In this document: positions 18,568 through 28,266 of the stretch, in pieces | How the letters are laid out: the number at the start of each line of letters is the position of its first letter | Position numbering within the stretch: the stretch's first letter is position 1 | DNA from: an uncultured Mesonia sp. | GTDB lineage: Bacteria; Bacteroidota; Bacteroidia; Flavobacteriales; Flavobacteriaceae | Assembly (NCBI GenBank): GCA_947499595.1 | Contig: CANMOY010000012.1 | Span: 1 to 52,500 of the forward strand | Direction: 5' to 3' | Length of the DNA: 52,500 nucleotides | Notes under the pieces: generated by a model | The model's database searches: none | Told to the model about the DNA's origin: nothing | Seen by the model: only the letters and a program-made list of their open reading frames with translations | Position numbers and translations under genes: made by a program

Positions 18568-21500
18568 TTAATTAGGATTGTAATAATTAAGATTGTGAAC
18601 TGCCATTAAATAAGCTTGTAAGCTTTGCAATGCATCTAGTTCGGTTTCAACTGCTTGATTAACCAATTGTGTGAATTCAATATAGTTAATGGCACCTTCT
18701 TTAAACGCAAAGAGCGCTCCTTTTTTCTGTTTTTTAATTAAGTTTAAACCGGTGTTTTGATAACTTTCCCAGTTGCTTTTTGCTTGCAGATAGTTGCTAT
18801 AAGCCATTTTAAACTTAAGGTCTAGTTCTCGTTTTTTAAAGTCGAGGTTGTTTTTTTGTTTTTGATAGGCAAGTTTAGCCTGGTTTATTCGGCTTTTTAA
18901 GGTCCCATCTACAATAGGAATATTTAGACCAATTTGATAGGCTGCAAAACCTTTTTGATTATTTACTTCTTGAAAAACATATTCTAGGTTAAAGCTAGGC
19001 AGGCGTTTACTTTTTTCTTTTTGCCAAACTGCTTGGGCCAAGGCTTCGTTTTTTTGACTGAGAATAAATTCTGGATGTTCTTTTTCCTCAAAGTTTTTAG
19101 TTGACCAGTTATCTATAGTGTTTAGATGATCGGCTACATCATAAATTGTATTGGTAAATAAAAATAGATTTAAGCCTAAAAGCTTAGTCTCTGCATCACT
19201 TTTCGCTTGGCGTAAGGCTATATTTTTTTGCAAGATTAGGTTTTTTGCTGCATCCCTTTGCATGGTGGATATTGCTTCAACTTCATATTGCATATTTATA
19301 GCACGTTCAAATTCTTGGTAGATACTGTCAAGAGCTAAATATACTTCAAGCGTTTTTTTGGCAATTAAAGCTTCTGTCCATTTAATGCTTACGGTCTTTT
19401 TTAGATTTTCATAAGAAAGCTTTTTTAAACCTTCTGCCTGTTCTAGTTTTGCCCTAGCCCAAGCTGTTTTACTGCCTATACCTAAAAGTTCAATGTTGTT
19501 TTGACTAATACCAATAAGATTATACACTCCGCGACCATCTTTAAGTTCTTCGGCACCGGTGAAAATTTGCGTATTCCCCCAATTATAAGCTTCTGATTTT
19601 GCTTGTAAACTCTGTTCTACCGTAAGTAAATCATTTTTAATTTGTGGGAAATTGGTTGTTGCCGTATCAATTGCGGCTTTTAGGCTTAACGCTGGTAGAT
19701 TTTCAATGCTTTGCGCTTGTGTATGGATGCTTACCAATAGCAATGTAATGGTAGCCAATGCCCATTTTTTATTGGTATTCTTATGTTTTCTTGTTTCAAT
19801 CCATTGATACAAAATAGGTAAAATAAATAGGGTTAGTAAAGTTGCTGTTACAAGACCACCTATGACCACAGTGGCTAGTGGTTGCTGCACTTCAGCACCT
19901 GCCGAGGTTGATAGCGCCATAGGTAAAAAACCTAGAATATCGGTTAACGCGGTAAGCATAATAGGACGCAAACGCTGCTTGGTTCCGGTTAATATGCGCT
20001 CACGTAAGGATAACTCTTTATTTTGCTTGAGCGCGTTAAAACTACTAATTAAAACAAGTCCGTTTAAAACGGCCACCCCAAAAAGTACAATAAAACCAAT
20101 ACCCGCCGATATACTAAAGGGCATTCCACGAAGAACTAGAGCAAACACACCACCGATGGCTGCCAAAGGAATAGCCATATAAATTATCAAGGTTTGCTTT
20201 ACGGATTTTAGGGCGAAGTAAATGAGTATAAAAATAAGTAACAAAGCGAGTGGTACTACGGTTTTAAGTTTCTTTGTTGCTCGTTCTAAGTTTTCAAAAG
20301 CTCCTCCATATTCTAAATAATACCCAGGTGGGAGTACTAGGTTTTTGTCTAAAATTTGTTGTATGTCCTGTACTACCGAAGCCACATCTCGATCTCTTAT
20401 ATTTATACCCACATAGGTGCGCCGGTTGGTATTGTCTCTACTTATTTGCATAGGGCCAGTTTCAAACTTAACCGCTGCAACTTCTCTTAAGGGTATTTGA
20501 TTACCTGTAGGTAGTTTTATAAATAAATTCTCAAGGCTTTCGGCATTAGCGCGTTGATTTTCAGGAAGCCGCACTACTAAATCAAATTTTTTAATGCCTT
20601 CAAAAATTACCCCGGCTTTTTTTCCTGAGAAACTGGTAGTAATGAGGTCATTTACTTGTTCAATACTTAAGCCGTATTGTGCCAATTTATGCCGTTTGTA
20701 ATCGATAGTTATTTGAGGTAATCCAGTGGTGGCTTCAACTTTAGCCTCAGCTATTCCTGGCACATTTTTAATCAGTTCATTTATTTCTTCCGCTTTAAGC
20801 GCTAAAAGATTTAAATCTTCACCAAAAATCTTAATCGCCACATCTTCTCGGACTCCTGTAAGTAACTCATTGAATCTCATTTCTATAGGCTGGGTAAACT
20901 CGTAGGAAATACCGGGTATTTGATTAAGGTCATCTTTTACAGCGGCTATAAAAGCCTCCTTGTCAGGCACAGTAGTCCATTCAAGATCATTATGAAATAT
21001 GATAAAAGTATCGGCGATATCCATAGGCATAGGATCTGTAGCTACCTCGGCTACACCAATACGACTAATTACAGATTTGACTTCTGGATATTTATCTAAG
21101 ATTATTTTCTCTACCTGTGTGGTAGTGGCAACTGTTTCGTTAAGCGAACTTCCAGGTTTAAGTATGGTGTGAAAAGCAATATCACCTTCATCGAGTTGCG
21201 GAATAAATTCTGCTCCAATCTGCATAAAAGTATAGGTGGCAAGCACTAACAAAATTACGGCACTACCCACAAACCAGCGCCCCCAGTTTAAACTTTTACT
21301 CAGAGCGTTAGTGTAAGCCGATTCTAACTTTTTAATGCCGTGATTTATTTTTTTAAATCGTTTTACTTTTGCTGGCTTTGCTTTAAGAAACAGGGCCGTC
21401 ATCATAGGTACGTATGTGAGGCAGAGAATCATAGCGCCGAGCATGGCAAAGATAAATGTTAGGGCCATGGGTTTAAACATCTTACCCTCAACACCCTCTA

Positions 21501-22896
21501 AACTCAAAATAGGAATAAAGACAATGATAATAATGAGCTGACCAAAAAAAGCGGCATTCATCATTTTCTTTGAGGAGTTTGAAACCAGCTTCTCTTTATT
21601 AGATTGCGTTATTTTTTTATGCTTTAATAAATAGGCACTCAGGTAAAAAACACTACTTTCTACAATAATTACAGCGCCATCTACAATAATACCAAAATCA
21701 ATTGCTCCTAAGCTCATTAGATTAGCCCATACCCCAAAGTAATGCATTAAAATAAATGCAAAAAGTAAAGATAATGGAATAGTAGAGGCTACAATGAGCC
21801 CTCCTCGCCAGTTTCCTAAAACCAAGACTAAGATAAAAATAACGATTAAGCCTCCTTCTAGTAAATTATTTTTTACGGTACTGGTAGTGCGTTCAATTAA
21901 ATTGCTTCTATCTAAATAAGGCTCAATTTTAATGCCTTCTGGTAGGCTTTTCTCTATTTGTACCATTCTTTCTTTTACGTTTTGAATGACTTCATTAGAG
22001 TTAGCTCCTTTTAGCATCAAGATCATACCGCCAACCGTTTCGCCTTTACCATTTTTCGTAAGTGCTCCATAACGTAAATTGTGTCCTATTTTTACTTTAG
22101 CTACATCTTTAACGCGTACCGGTACACCTGATTTGGTGGTAATGAGTATTTGTTCTATATCTTTGACATTTTTAGCTAAGCCTTTGGCTCTAATAAAATT
22201 AGCTTGATGATTTTTTTCGATATAAGCACCTCCTGCATTTTGATTGTTTGATTTTAAACTGCGAAAAACATCAGCGATGGTCAAATCAAGAGCTTTTAAT
22301 CGGCGCGGATCAACGGCTACTTCAAATTGCTTTTCTTTGCCACCAAATGCATTTACCTCTACAACACCAGGTACCAAGGCTAATTGCCTGCTTATTATCC
22401 AATCTTGAACAACTCTTAAATCGGTTAGGGTGTATTCATCTTTAAAGCTTTCGTCTACGGCTAAGGTGTATTGATAAATTTCTCCTAAACCTGTGGAAAT
22501 TGGACTTAAATTAGGGTTGCCAAAGCCTTCTGGTATTTCTTCTCGTACCAATTCTAATTTTTCACTTACCAACTGCCTGGGGAGATAGGTTCCTAATTCA
22601 TCTTTAAAAACAATGGTTACTACCGATAAGCCGAAACGAGAAATAGAGCGTACTTCCTCGACATCTGGAAGGTTACTCATGGCCAATTCTATAGGGTAGG
22701 TGACAAATTGCTCAACGTCTTCAGTGCTTAGATTTGGCGATTCGGTAATTACTTGAACTTGGTTATTGGTTATATCTGGAGTGGCGTCTATGGGTACTTG
22801 GTTAACGCTATAAAACCCCAGTACTACCCAAATTAGTATGAATATTCCAATAAGCATTTTATGCTTGATTGAAAAATCAATAATGCGGTTAATCAT
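18568..22896 (-). CDS. Heavy-metal RND pump fused to a TolC-type outer-membrane channel
   Basis: A 1442-residue fusion. Residues 1-1040 are a complete HME-RND pump (CusA/CzcA type). TM4 carries Asp400, Asp406 and Glu413 in GAIDFGIIVDGAVIIVE, the proton-relay residues of this family. The porter domain contains ATDPMPMDIADTF. From 1043 an internal signal-like hydrophobic segment (WALATITLLLVSIHTQAQ) is followed by an outer-membrane factor domain (1063-1442) with the two repeated coiled-coil halves of CzcC/TolC. Such fusions are known in Bacteroidota. How the channel half reaches the outer membrane, by cleavage or otherwise, is not known from the sequence. It is the core of the operon with the adaptor downstream and a His/Cys-rich protein upstream. 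Confidence 0.93.
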   Translation of the reverse strand: MINRIIDFSIKHKMLIGIFILIWVVLGFYSVNQVPIDATPDITNNQVQVITESPNLSTEDVEQFVTYPIELAMSNLPDVEEVRSISRFGLSVVTIVFKDELGTYLPRQLVSEKLELVREEIPEGFGNPNLSPISTGLGEIYQYTLAVDESFKDEYTLTDLRVVQDWIISRQLALVPGVVEVNAFGGKEKQFEVAVDPRRLKALDLTIADVFRSLKSNNQNAGGAYIEKNHQANFIRAKGLAKNVKDIEQILITTKSGVPVRVKDVAKVKIGHNLRYGALTKNGKGETVGGMILMLKGANSNEVIQNVKERMVQIEKSLPEGIKIEPYLDRSNLIERTTSTVKNNLLEGGLIVIFILVLVLGNWRGGLIVASTIPLSLLFAFILMHYFGVWANLMSLGAIDFGIIVDGAVIIVESSVFYLSAYLLKHKKITQSNKEKLVSNSSKKMMNAAFFGQLIIIIVFIPILSLEGVEGKMFKPMALTFIFAMLGAMILCLTYVPMMTALFLKAKPAKVKRFKKINHGIKKLESAYTNALSKSLNWGRWFVGSAVILLVLATYTFMQIGAEFIPQLDEGDIAFHTILKPGSSLNETVATTTQVEKIILDKYPEVKSVISRIGVAEVATDPMPMDIADTFIIFHNDLEWTTVPDKEAFIAAVKDDLNQIPGISYEFTQPIEMRFNELLTGVREDVAIKIFGEDLNLLALKAEEINELIKNVPGIAEAKVEATTGLPQITIDYKRHKLAQYGLSIEQVNDLITTSFSGKKAGVIFEGIKKFDLVVRLPENQRANAESLENLFIKLPTGNQIPLREVAAVKFETGPMQISRDNTNRRTYVGINIRDRDVASVVQDIQQILDKNLVLPPGYYLEYGGAFENLERATKKLKTVVPLALLLIFILIYFALKSVKQTLIIYMAIPLAAIGGVFALVLRGMPFSISAGIGFIVLFGVAVLNGLVLISSFNALKQNKELSLRERILTGTKQRLRPIMLTALTDILGFLPMALSTSAGAEVQQPLATVVIGGLVTATLLTLFILPILYQWIETRKHKNTNKKWALATITLLLVSIHTQAQSIENLPALSLKAAIDTATTNFPQIKNDLLTVEQSLQAKSEAYNWGNTQIFTGAEELKDGRGVYNLIGISQNNIELLGIGSKTAWARAKLEQAEGLKKLSYENLKKTVSIKWTEALIAKKTLEVYLALDSIYQEFERAINMQYEVEAISTMQRDAAKNLILQKNIALRQAKSDAETKLLGLNLFLFTNTIYDVADHLNTIDNWSTKNFEEKEHPEFILSQKNEALAQAVWQKEKSKRLPSFNLEYVFQEVNNQKGFAAYQIGLNIPIVDGTLKSRINQAKLAYQKQKNNLDFKKRELDLKFKMAYSNYLQAKSNWESYQNTGLNLIKKQKKGALFAFKEGAINYIEFTQLVNQAVETELDALQSLQAYLMAVHNLNYYNPN

Positions 22897-22969
22897 ATAA
22901 TTAGGTATAAAAAATTAAACTTTAAGGCTTAGTTTGAAAGTAGCTAAACTTTTCTTTACGGATTAATTT

Positions 22970-23323
22970 TTAGACCTGCGGAGGTTGTAATAGGTTTAGT
23001 TGATAGTTTTCTAAGAATTGTTGGGTGAGTCTATGCTTTTGCTGTTTATTTTGCCTCACACTTAACTCATAATTAAAATTTTGCGTTTGAATGATGTGAA
23101 TATGACAACAATGACATTGACAAAAAGGAGAGCAAAGATCAAGCTCGTGGTGATGCTCTGACTCATTGTGCTCTTGAGTAGCTTCAAGGACCAATAAATC
23201 AGTAGTCGTTTGTTCTTTTAAATTTGAATTACTAAAGTTATCTTTGCTTTGTAGATTGTCACCACAAGGGACAAAATTGAGCCCCAATAGGTATACAGAA
23301 AAGATAAAAACGACTAACCTCAT
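22970..23323 (-). CDS. Small exported His/Cys-rich protein, probably metal-binding
   Basis: A 117-residue protein with an N-terminal signal-type helix (1-19, FSVYLLGLNFVPC). The centre has ESEHHHELDLCSPFCQCHCC followed by HIHI: a dense cluster of His and Cys, typical of soft-metal binding. Similar short proteins are often encoded next to CusA-type pumps in Bacteroidota. It is first in the efflux operon, 73 bases before the pump gene, so it may sense or deliver the metal in the periplasm. A TAATTTTG promoter-like box lies 5 bases before the start codon, which would give a very short leader. The family name is uncertain. Confidence 0.75.
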   Translation of the reverse strand: MRLVVFIFSVYLLGLNFVPCGDNLQSKDNFSNSNLKEQTTTDLLVLEATQEHNESEHHHELDLCSPFCQCHCCHIHIIQTQNFNYELSVRQNKQQKHRLTQQFLENYQLNLLQPPQV

Positions 23324-23362
23324 AAAACAAAATTACTTAAATTTTATGGGAATCTATATTAC

Positions 23363-23974
23363 TTAAGCAATTTTCTGATTGTTGTTTTGGTCTAATAATT
23401 TTTTTATTTGTATCATATTTTTTTGTTTCTGAGGTTCTAAAAACTTTTTTCCGAAATTTGTAAAATAAGTATGATTTTCTAGAAAAGAGCAATTTAGCTC
23501 TAGCCATTCTTTGGTTGTGAAAGATAAATTGAGCTGGTTGTGCCACTCTAAACGCAAGCATTTATTCTTTTCTTGGAAAGCCGTTGATCCTAAATGTGCT
23601 AAATCTGCATCGCAAAGCACTTTTTCTAATTGGGTTTTTGGTAGTTGCGGCATTTTGGTTCCTAAGATGCAATTGGTTACTTTTTCAATTCTATCTTTAG
23701 GATAATTATTCCGATTCAAAAAACAGCAAGCTTTATGGGCGCTAAGCAACTCGTGGCCTTGGAAAACTTGGGTGTTTCCTGTATCATGAAAAAGCGCCGC
23801 CAGTAAGACGATTTCCAAATCATCTTGATTAAGTTTTTCATAGCTTCCAATTGCTTTTACATTGTTGTAGACATCTTGCGTGTGTTGGCAATTATGAAAT
23901 GCTAGGAAATTACATCTACTTTCCCTTAAGATACGTAAACAATGATTTAAAGCTTTTTGTATAATAGCCGACAT
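23363..23974 (-). CDS. HD-domain phosphohydrolase-like protein
   Basis: A 203-residue cytoplasmic protein. The metal-binding pattern of the HD superfamily is complete: His27/His31 in FHNCQHT, His63-Asp64 in LFHDTGN, a His in GHELLSAH, and Asp122 in CDADLAHLG. Family members hydrolyse nucleotides or cyclic nucleotides, but the substrate is unassigned. It is transcribed in the direction of the efflux operon, 40 bases upstream of the His/Cys-rich gene, and could be co-transcribed with it. No signal peptide or second domain is seen. Confidence 0.8.
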   Translation of the reverse strand: MSAIIQKALNHCLRILRESRCNFLAFHNCQHTQDVYNNVKAIGSYEKLNQDDLEIVLLAALFHDTGNTQVFQGHELLSAHKACCFLNRNNYPKDRIEKVTNCILGTKMPQLPKTQLEKVLCDADLAHLGSTAFQEKNKCLRLEWHNQLNLSFTTKEWLELNCSFLENHTYFTNFGKKFLEPQKQKNMIQIKKLLDQNNNQKIA

Positions 23975-24048
23975 AAATTTAATTTTACTATGCTATATTT
24001 AGAACTATTATAAAGCTTATTTATTGTATTTTAAAACTAGGTATAATT

Positions 24049-25254
24049 TTAAGGTTGGTAATTTGATTGGTAGATACTTTCCAATGCACTTAAGGTTTCT
24101 ACGTTTTGAGTTACAATATACTCACCTGGTTTAAGACCTTGTAAAACTTCATAATAAAGTTCGGAGTGTTTTTTTACTTTCACTTTACGCGATTCAAAAA
24201 TAAGTTGTTTGGGGTAGGTTTTTACATAAAGAATTTGTTCTCCTTTTGTATTTGTTGTTAAAGCTTCTTGAGGAATTAAAATTTTATTTTTTTGCTTTTC
24301 GAATTCTTGCTTTGGTAGAAAAACGTTGAGTAATAAATCGTCTTCTACAGGAATATTCTTAAAATCAACCAGTATTTTAATAAATATTCCTTGTTGTTTC
24401 TTTACGATTGAAGCATGATACTCAAGGTAGGTTAGAGGAATATTATCATTAGTTATGGAAACGTAAATATTGTCCGTGAAGTTTTTTGCTAATTGCCAAT
24501 TAGCTGGCAACTTAAACGTTATTTCTTTCAGCTTTTTATTACTAAATTCAAATAGTGGTAAATCCAGTTTCGATTCTCTCCTAATACTAGAGTCAACTAA
24601 GTTTATTTTACCGTAATCTGGCGCTTTAAATTCAATATGCGGTAAAAGTTTACCCGTTTTTTCAATTTTTTTAAGATCTTCTGTTTTTAATCCTACACGG
24701 TATAAATTATTTTTTAAAGAGATGAGATTATTAATCTCACTTGGAGATTTTAACGCTTTTAAATAAGCCAGTTGGTAGCCAATAAAGTTTTCAGGATAAA
24801 ATTTTCCAATTACCTCTCCTGGTTGTACAATTGTTGAGGTATCTAATGCTGGGCTCAATTTAAAAAAACCTTTAGAAGGTCTAGGTTGACGATAATAAGT
24901 AGGTTTAAACGATTTTGGTTTTATCTTAAGCTGATAATGATTAGATAAATCGGGTTGAATGCTTCTTATTTTTATCTCTGCACTAGAAAATAAACTAGTA
25001 GAAACAAGGAATTGTTCCGGTTTTATTTGAATTGAATTCCCTTGGTCTTTTATTATATCTTGCTTGCAAACCAAGCATTTATTTTGATTTCTTAAGTTTA
25101 CGTGACTATGATTGATAATTTTCTTATCTAGAGAAATTTGTGTTGTGTTTCCAGTATAATAACTTCTGGGTTTAGGCATTTCTTTGTTGAAAACGATGTA
25201 GGCTAAATAACCTCCTGCTACCAATAAAATGACAAATAATATGGTGTTTTTCAT
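24049..25254 (-). CDS. Divergent CusB-like efflux adaptor without a linked pump
   Basis: The ATG at 25254 (401 residues) is preferred to an upstream GTG, since it begins with MKNTILFVILLVAGGYLAYI, an N-terminal membrane anchor. A CLVC pair follows in a short heavy-metal-binding-like segment (about 59-62). The remainder matches the CusB/HlyD adaptor plan with two lipoyl-type parts, a helical hairpin (LAYLKALKSPSEINNLISLK) and a C-terminal domain (PQEALTTNTKGEQILYVKTY, LQGLKPGEYIVTQ). The hairpin is short and the sequence diverges from the neighbouring adaptor. No pump gene adjoins it. It may serve the fused pump or be a relic of a second system. The DUF3347 gene upstream supports a metal role. 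Confidence 0.75.
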   Translation of the reverse strand: MKNTILFVILLVAGGYLAYIVFNKEMPKPRSYYTGNTTQISLDKKIINHSHVNLRNQNKCLVCKQDIIKDQGNSIQIKPEQFLVSTSLFSSAEIKIRSIQPDLSNHYQLKIKPKSFKPTYYRQPRPSKGFFKLSPALDTSTIVQPGEVIGKFYPENFIGYQLAYLKALKSPSEINNLISLKNNLYRVGLKTEDLKKIEKTGKLLPHIEFKAPDYGKINLVDSSIRRESKLDLPLFEFSNKKLKEITFKLPANWQLAKNFTDNIYVSITNDNIPLTYLEYHASIVKKQQGIFIKILVDFKNIPVEDDLLLNVFLPKQEFEKQKNKILIPQEALTTNTKGEQILYVKTYPKQLIFESRKVKVKKHSELYYEVLQGLKPGEYIVTQNVETLSALESIYQSNYQP

Positions 25255-26065
25255 AAAAGAATATTTCGATAGTTCAAAGGGCACACGAGTACTCCTTTGC
25301 TATTTTCTGTATATGTACTGAAACTTCTCACTATTATAACTAGCATACATTTTAATTAACTCCTGAAACTAGAAAATTAATTTACTGTTGCTAAGCTAGT
25401 GGTTATATTATACAAAATATTGCTGAGAGCTATCGTATTTTCAATCTCCAACGGCCTACTTAATTTTAACTAGTTTAATCCTATTCCGAGCTGATAGTTG
25501 TAATATTACCTATTAATTACGATCTTCAGCCAACTTAGTCTAGTTGCTTTTGTAAAAGTACAATTTCTTTTCGAATGTTGAAGAATAACAAATTAGCGAA
25601 ATTCTACTTAAGGTACATTTATTTATTTAAATACCTATTTAAAGCTGAGGGTTTGTTAGTAGAGACACGAAATGTTGACTTCAGTTTTTACTTTTATGAT
25701 AGTGCATTTTAATCATCATTTTAAACTCCTTTTAATAATTAATAGGGTAGTAGGGTTTATTTACAAAGCACTAATTTTTAGGATTTAAGTAATTAAGAAC
25801 CTTTAAATCTTATGAGTGTTAAAAATTTTGTAGATATACTCTTTTTAGTCCACTTATTCACCTTGCGTATTAAGTGCTCTATAGTCGGTGTTTAATTAGG
25901 TGCAGCATTAGAATACAAGCAATAAATGCGAATTTTCTTGATGATAGGCGAGAAAAAATAAGAATGTTGGATTTAAATCAAAAATACGGTTTACCCAATT
26001 ATAACAACAAGGTAAACCATATTTTTCTATAAGTGCAACTAGGGCTAAACTCGATTTATTTTGTC
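25255..26065. other. Long intergenic region, nothing recognised
   Basis: About 810 AT-rich bases lie between two minus-strand genes. Small open frames (such as 25908-26099) lack protein-like composition. No tRNA, repeat or clear transposon end was found. Its length suggests that a gene was lost here, perhaps the missing pump of the adjacent adaptor, but no remnant could be identified. Confidence 0.35.
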
Positions 26066-26596
26066 TTATTTTTTGAGAGTAGCCATCACGCTTCCACAAC
26101 GAAGCATCTTATCGCCAAAATATGGATTAAGCACTTCTTCAGATTTAGAAAACCAAAAACCACCTCCATTATTAAATGCCATAGGGCAGTTGATTTTATA
26201 AATAGTACCAGAATTTAATTGTTTATCGATTTCTTGTTCTAAAACAATAGATAATTTTAAAAAATTCTCGCGTATAGACTCTATATCGTTAGCTTTAGTG
26301 ATAGACTGGTATATTTCAAAAACTTCAGTGTCTTTGTTGATGGCATTTTGAATATATTCTTTTGCTATCGCATTAGATTTTTCTGCTTGGCCCGCCACCA
26401 ATTGTTCTTGTAGTGCTAAATAGTACTTAAAATCGGTTTCGGTTTGATTGTCTTTAAAGCCAACTGTACTGGTTTCCTTATTCTTAGTGTTTATTTCAGT
26501 TTTTTCTGAACTTGTTCCTGTCTTTTTTGCATTTTCTTGGCAAGCTATTAAGCTCAATATGCAAACTAGATTAAGTAAAATATAGATTTTTCTCAT
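26066..26596 (-). CDS. DUF3347-type lipoprotein
   Basis: A 176-residue lipoprotein from the ATG at 26596 (an upstream in-frame start gives no better signal). The signal peptide ends LSLIAC, with the Cys as lipid site. A helical middle part (FKYYLALQEQLVAGQAEKSN) is followed by the DUF3347 hallmark: CPMAFNNGGGFWFSKSEEVL, then NPYFGDKMLRCG. The two conserved Cys with Met and Gly suggest metal binding, and DUF3347 proteins often sit beside CusB-like adaptors. Here the orphan adaptor lies downstream on the same strand after an 800-base gap. The role in metal export is inferred from this context. Confidence 0.82.
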   Translation of the reverse strand: MRKIYILLNLVCILSLIACQENAKKTGTSSEKTEINTKNKETSTVGFKDNQTETDFKYYLALQEQLVAGQAEKSNAIAKEYIQNAINKDTEVFEIYQSITKANDIESIRENFLKLSIVLEQEIDKQLNSGTIYKINCPMAFNNGGGFWFSKSEEVLNPYFGDKMLRCGSVMATLKK

Positions 26597-26683
26597 GGTA
26601 AATGGATTGTTAAACATTTCAAAGCCTTTTTATTAGCTTTGAAACTGGGTTGTAAAAATAAAACGAAGTAGGTGTTTGACTCC

Positions 26684-28018
26684 TTAAATACCCGTGTAAT
26701 TTTGTGGTGTTATTTGTTTGAGTTCATTTTTAACCTCATCTGTCACTTCTAAGGTCTCTATAAAAGCAGCAATACTCTCTGCATTTATTTTTTCATTGGT
26801 TCGAGTAAGTCCTTTTAAAGCCTCATAAGGAGAAGGATAAGCCTCTCTTCTTAATATGGTTTGAATAGCTTCGGCAACTACCGCCCAATTGCTCTCTAAA
26901 TCTGCTTGTAGTTTTTCTTCATTTAAAAGTAACTTATTTAATCCTTTCAAGGTAGCTTTAAATGCGATTAAACTATGCCCCAAAGGCATACCAATTGCAC
27001 GCAGTACAGTACTATCGGTAAGATCACGTTGCAATCTGCTTATGGGTAGTTTTGCCGCCAAGTGCTCATATAAAGCATTTGCAATCCCCAAATTACCTTC
27101 ACTATTTTCAAAGTCAATAGGGTTTACTTTATGTGGCATTGCCGATGATCCAACTTCTCCTTTTTTTATTTTTTGTTTAAAATAATCCATAGAAACGTAG
27201 GTCCATATATCTCTATCTAAATCAATTAAAATTGTATTGATTCGTTTGAGAGCATCAAAACAAGCGGCTAGATAGTCGTAATGTTCAATTTGAGTTGTAG
27301 GAAAAGAATGTTTCATCCCTAAACCTTCGACAAAACTCTCCGCGAAATTTTTCCAGTCTACATTAGGGTAAGCAACGTGATGTGCATTAAAATTTCCGGT
27401 AGCCCCTCCAAATTTTGCTGCGGTTGGTAACGCTAATAAAAGCTTGCGCTGTTGATCAAGACGCTCTACAAATACAGCGATTTCCTTACCTAATCGAGTA
27501 GGAGAAGCAGGTTGACCGTGAGTTCTCGCCAACAGTGGAATCGCTTCCCATTCTTGTGCTAGTTGGTTTAATTTTTCAATAACCGCGTCTATTTCTGGAA
27601 TATAGACTTGATCTAATGCATCTTTTAAACTTAGGGGCACAGCCGTATTGTTAATATCTTGAGAGGTAAGCCCAAAATGGATAAACTCTTTAGCTTCACT
27701 TAGTTTTAATTGATCAAATTTTTCTTTAATAAAATACTCAACGGCCTTAACATCGTGATTGGTAACTTTTTCTATATCTTTAACTGCCTGTGCATCATCA
27801 CTGGTAAAGTTTTCATAAATTGTGCGTAATTTTGGAAACAAGTCAGCTTCAATATGACTCAGTTGAGGTAGGGGTATTTCGCATAAAGCGATAAAATATT
27901 CAATTTCAATTTTAACGCGATACTTAATCAAAGCCTCTTCGCTAAAAAAAGGTATCAATTCTTTTGTCTTTGAAGCGTACCTTCCGTCAATCGGACTTAT
28001 GGCTTGTAGTGCATTCAT
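26684..28018 (-). CDS. purB: Adenylosuccinate lyase
   Basis: Starting at the ATG at 28018 gives 444 residues beginning MNALQAISPIDGRYASKTKE, the usual N-terminus; the upstream in-frame ATG adds ten unconserved residues. The enzyme cleaves SAICAR to AICAR and adenylosuccinate to AMP plus fumarate in purine synthesis. The fumarase/aspartase signature is GSSAMPHKVNPIDFEN, containing the catalytic flexible Ser loop. TSQDINNTAV and RTHGQPASPTRLG supply the other active-site blocks. It is full length. A TATCTTTG box upstream is a candidate promoter. Confidence 0.96.
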   Translation of the reverse strand: MNALQAISPIDGRYASKTKELIPFFSEEALIKYRVKIEIEYFIALCEIPLPQLSHIEADLFPKLRTIYENFTSDDAQAVKDIEKVTNHDVKAVEYFIKEKFDQLKLSEAKEFIHFGLTSQDINNTAVPLSLKDALDQVYIPEIDAVIEKLNQLAQEWEAIPLLARTHGQPASPTRLGKEIAVFVERLDQQRKLLLALPTAAKFGGATGNFNAHHVAYPNVDWKNFAESFVEGLGMKHSFPTTQIEHYDYLAACFDALKRINTILIDLDRDIWTYVSMDYFKQKIKKGEVGSSAMPHKVNPIDFENSEGNLGIANALYEHLAAKLPISRLQRDLTDSTVLRAIGMPLGHSLIAFKATLKGLNKLLLNEEKLQADLESNWAVVAEAIQTILRREAYPSPYEALKGLTRTNEKINAESIAAFIETLEVTDEVKNELKQITPQNYTGI

Positions 28019-28049
28019 AAAAATAGTTGTGTTGTTTTCAATAAACAAA

Positions 28050-28057
28050 CAAAGATA
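28050..28057 (-). promoter_or_regulatory. Candidate -7 box for purB
   Basis: TATCTTTG on the minus strand matches TAnnTTTG and lies 32 bases before the chosen start codon. It overlaps the alternative upstream ATG (28046-28048) closely enough to make that start unlikely. No -33 TTG was found at standard spacing. Confidence 0.4.
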
Positions 28058-28238
28058 ATTTCTTTTTTGTTAGCTTAAAATATATTAAGCCTAAATTGCC
28101 TTGGCTTTTTAGGAATTAAATCCGAAAAGGATAGCACTACAGTTATAACAATTTAAATTTAACGAACAGGCTTTTTAATTTGCTTAAAAAGAGTCGATTA
28201 TAATTTTGTTAAAAAAATAATCGTATTGAAATTTGAAC

Positions 28239-28246
28239 TAATTTTG
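28239..28246 (+). promoter_or_regulatory. Candidate -7 box for the EamA transporter
   Basis: TAATTTTG fits TAnnTTTG and lies 20 bases before the start codon. No well-spaced TTG -33 element is seen. Confidence 0.35.
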
Positions 28247-28266
28247 GCCTTTTAAAATTTGATGCT

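Noticed and set aside
25908-26099. 63-codon minus-strand frame
   Set aside because: It overlaps the end of the DUF3347 gene, with no protein-like features.
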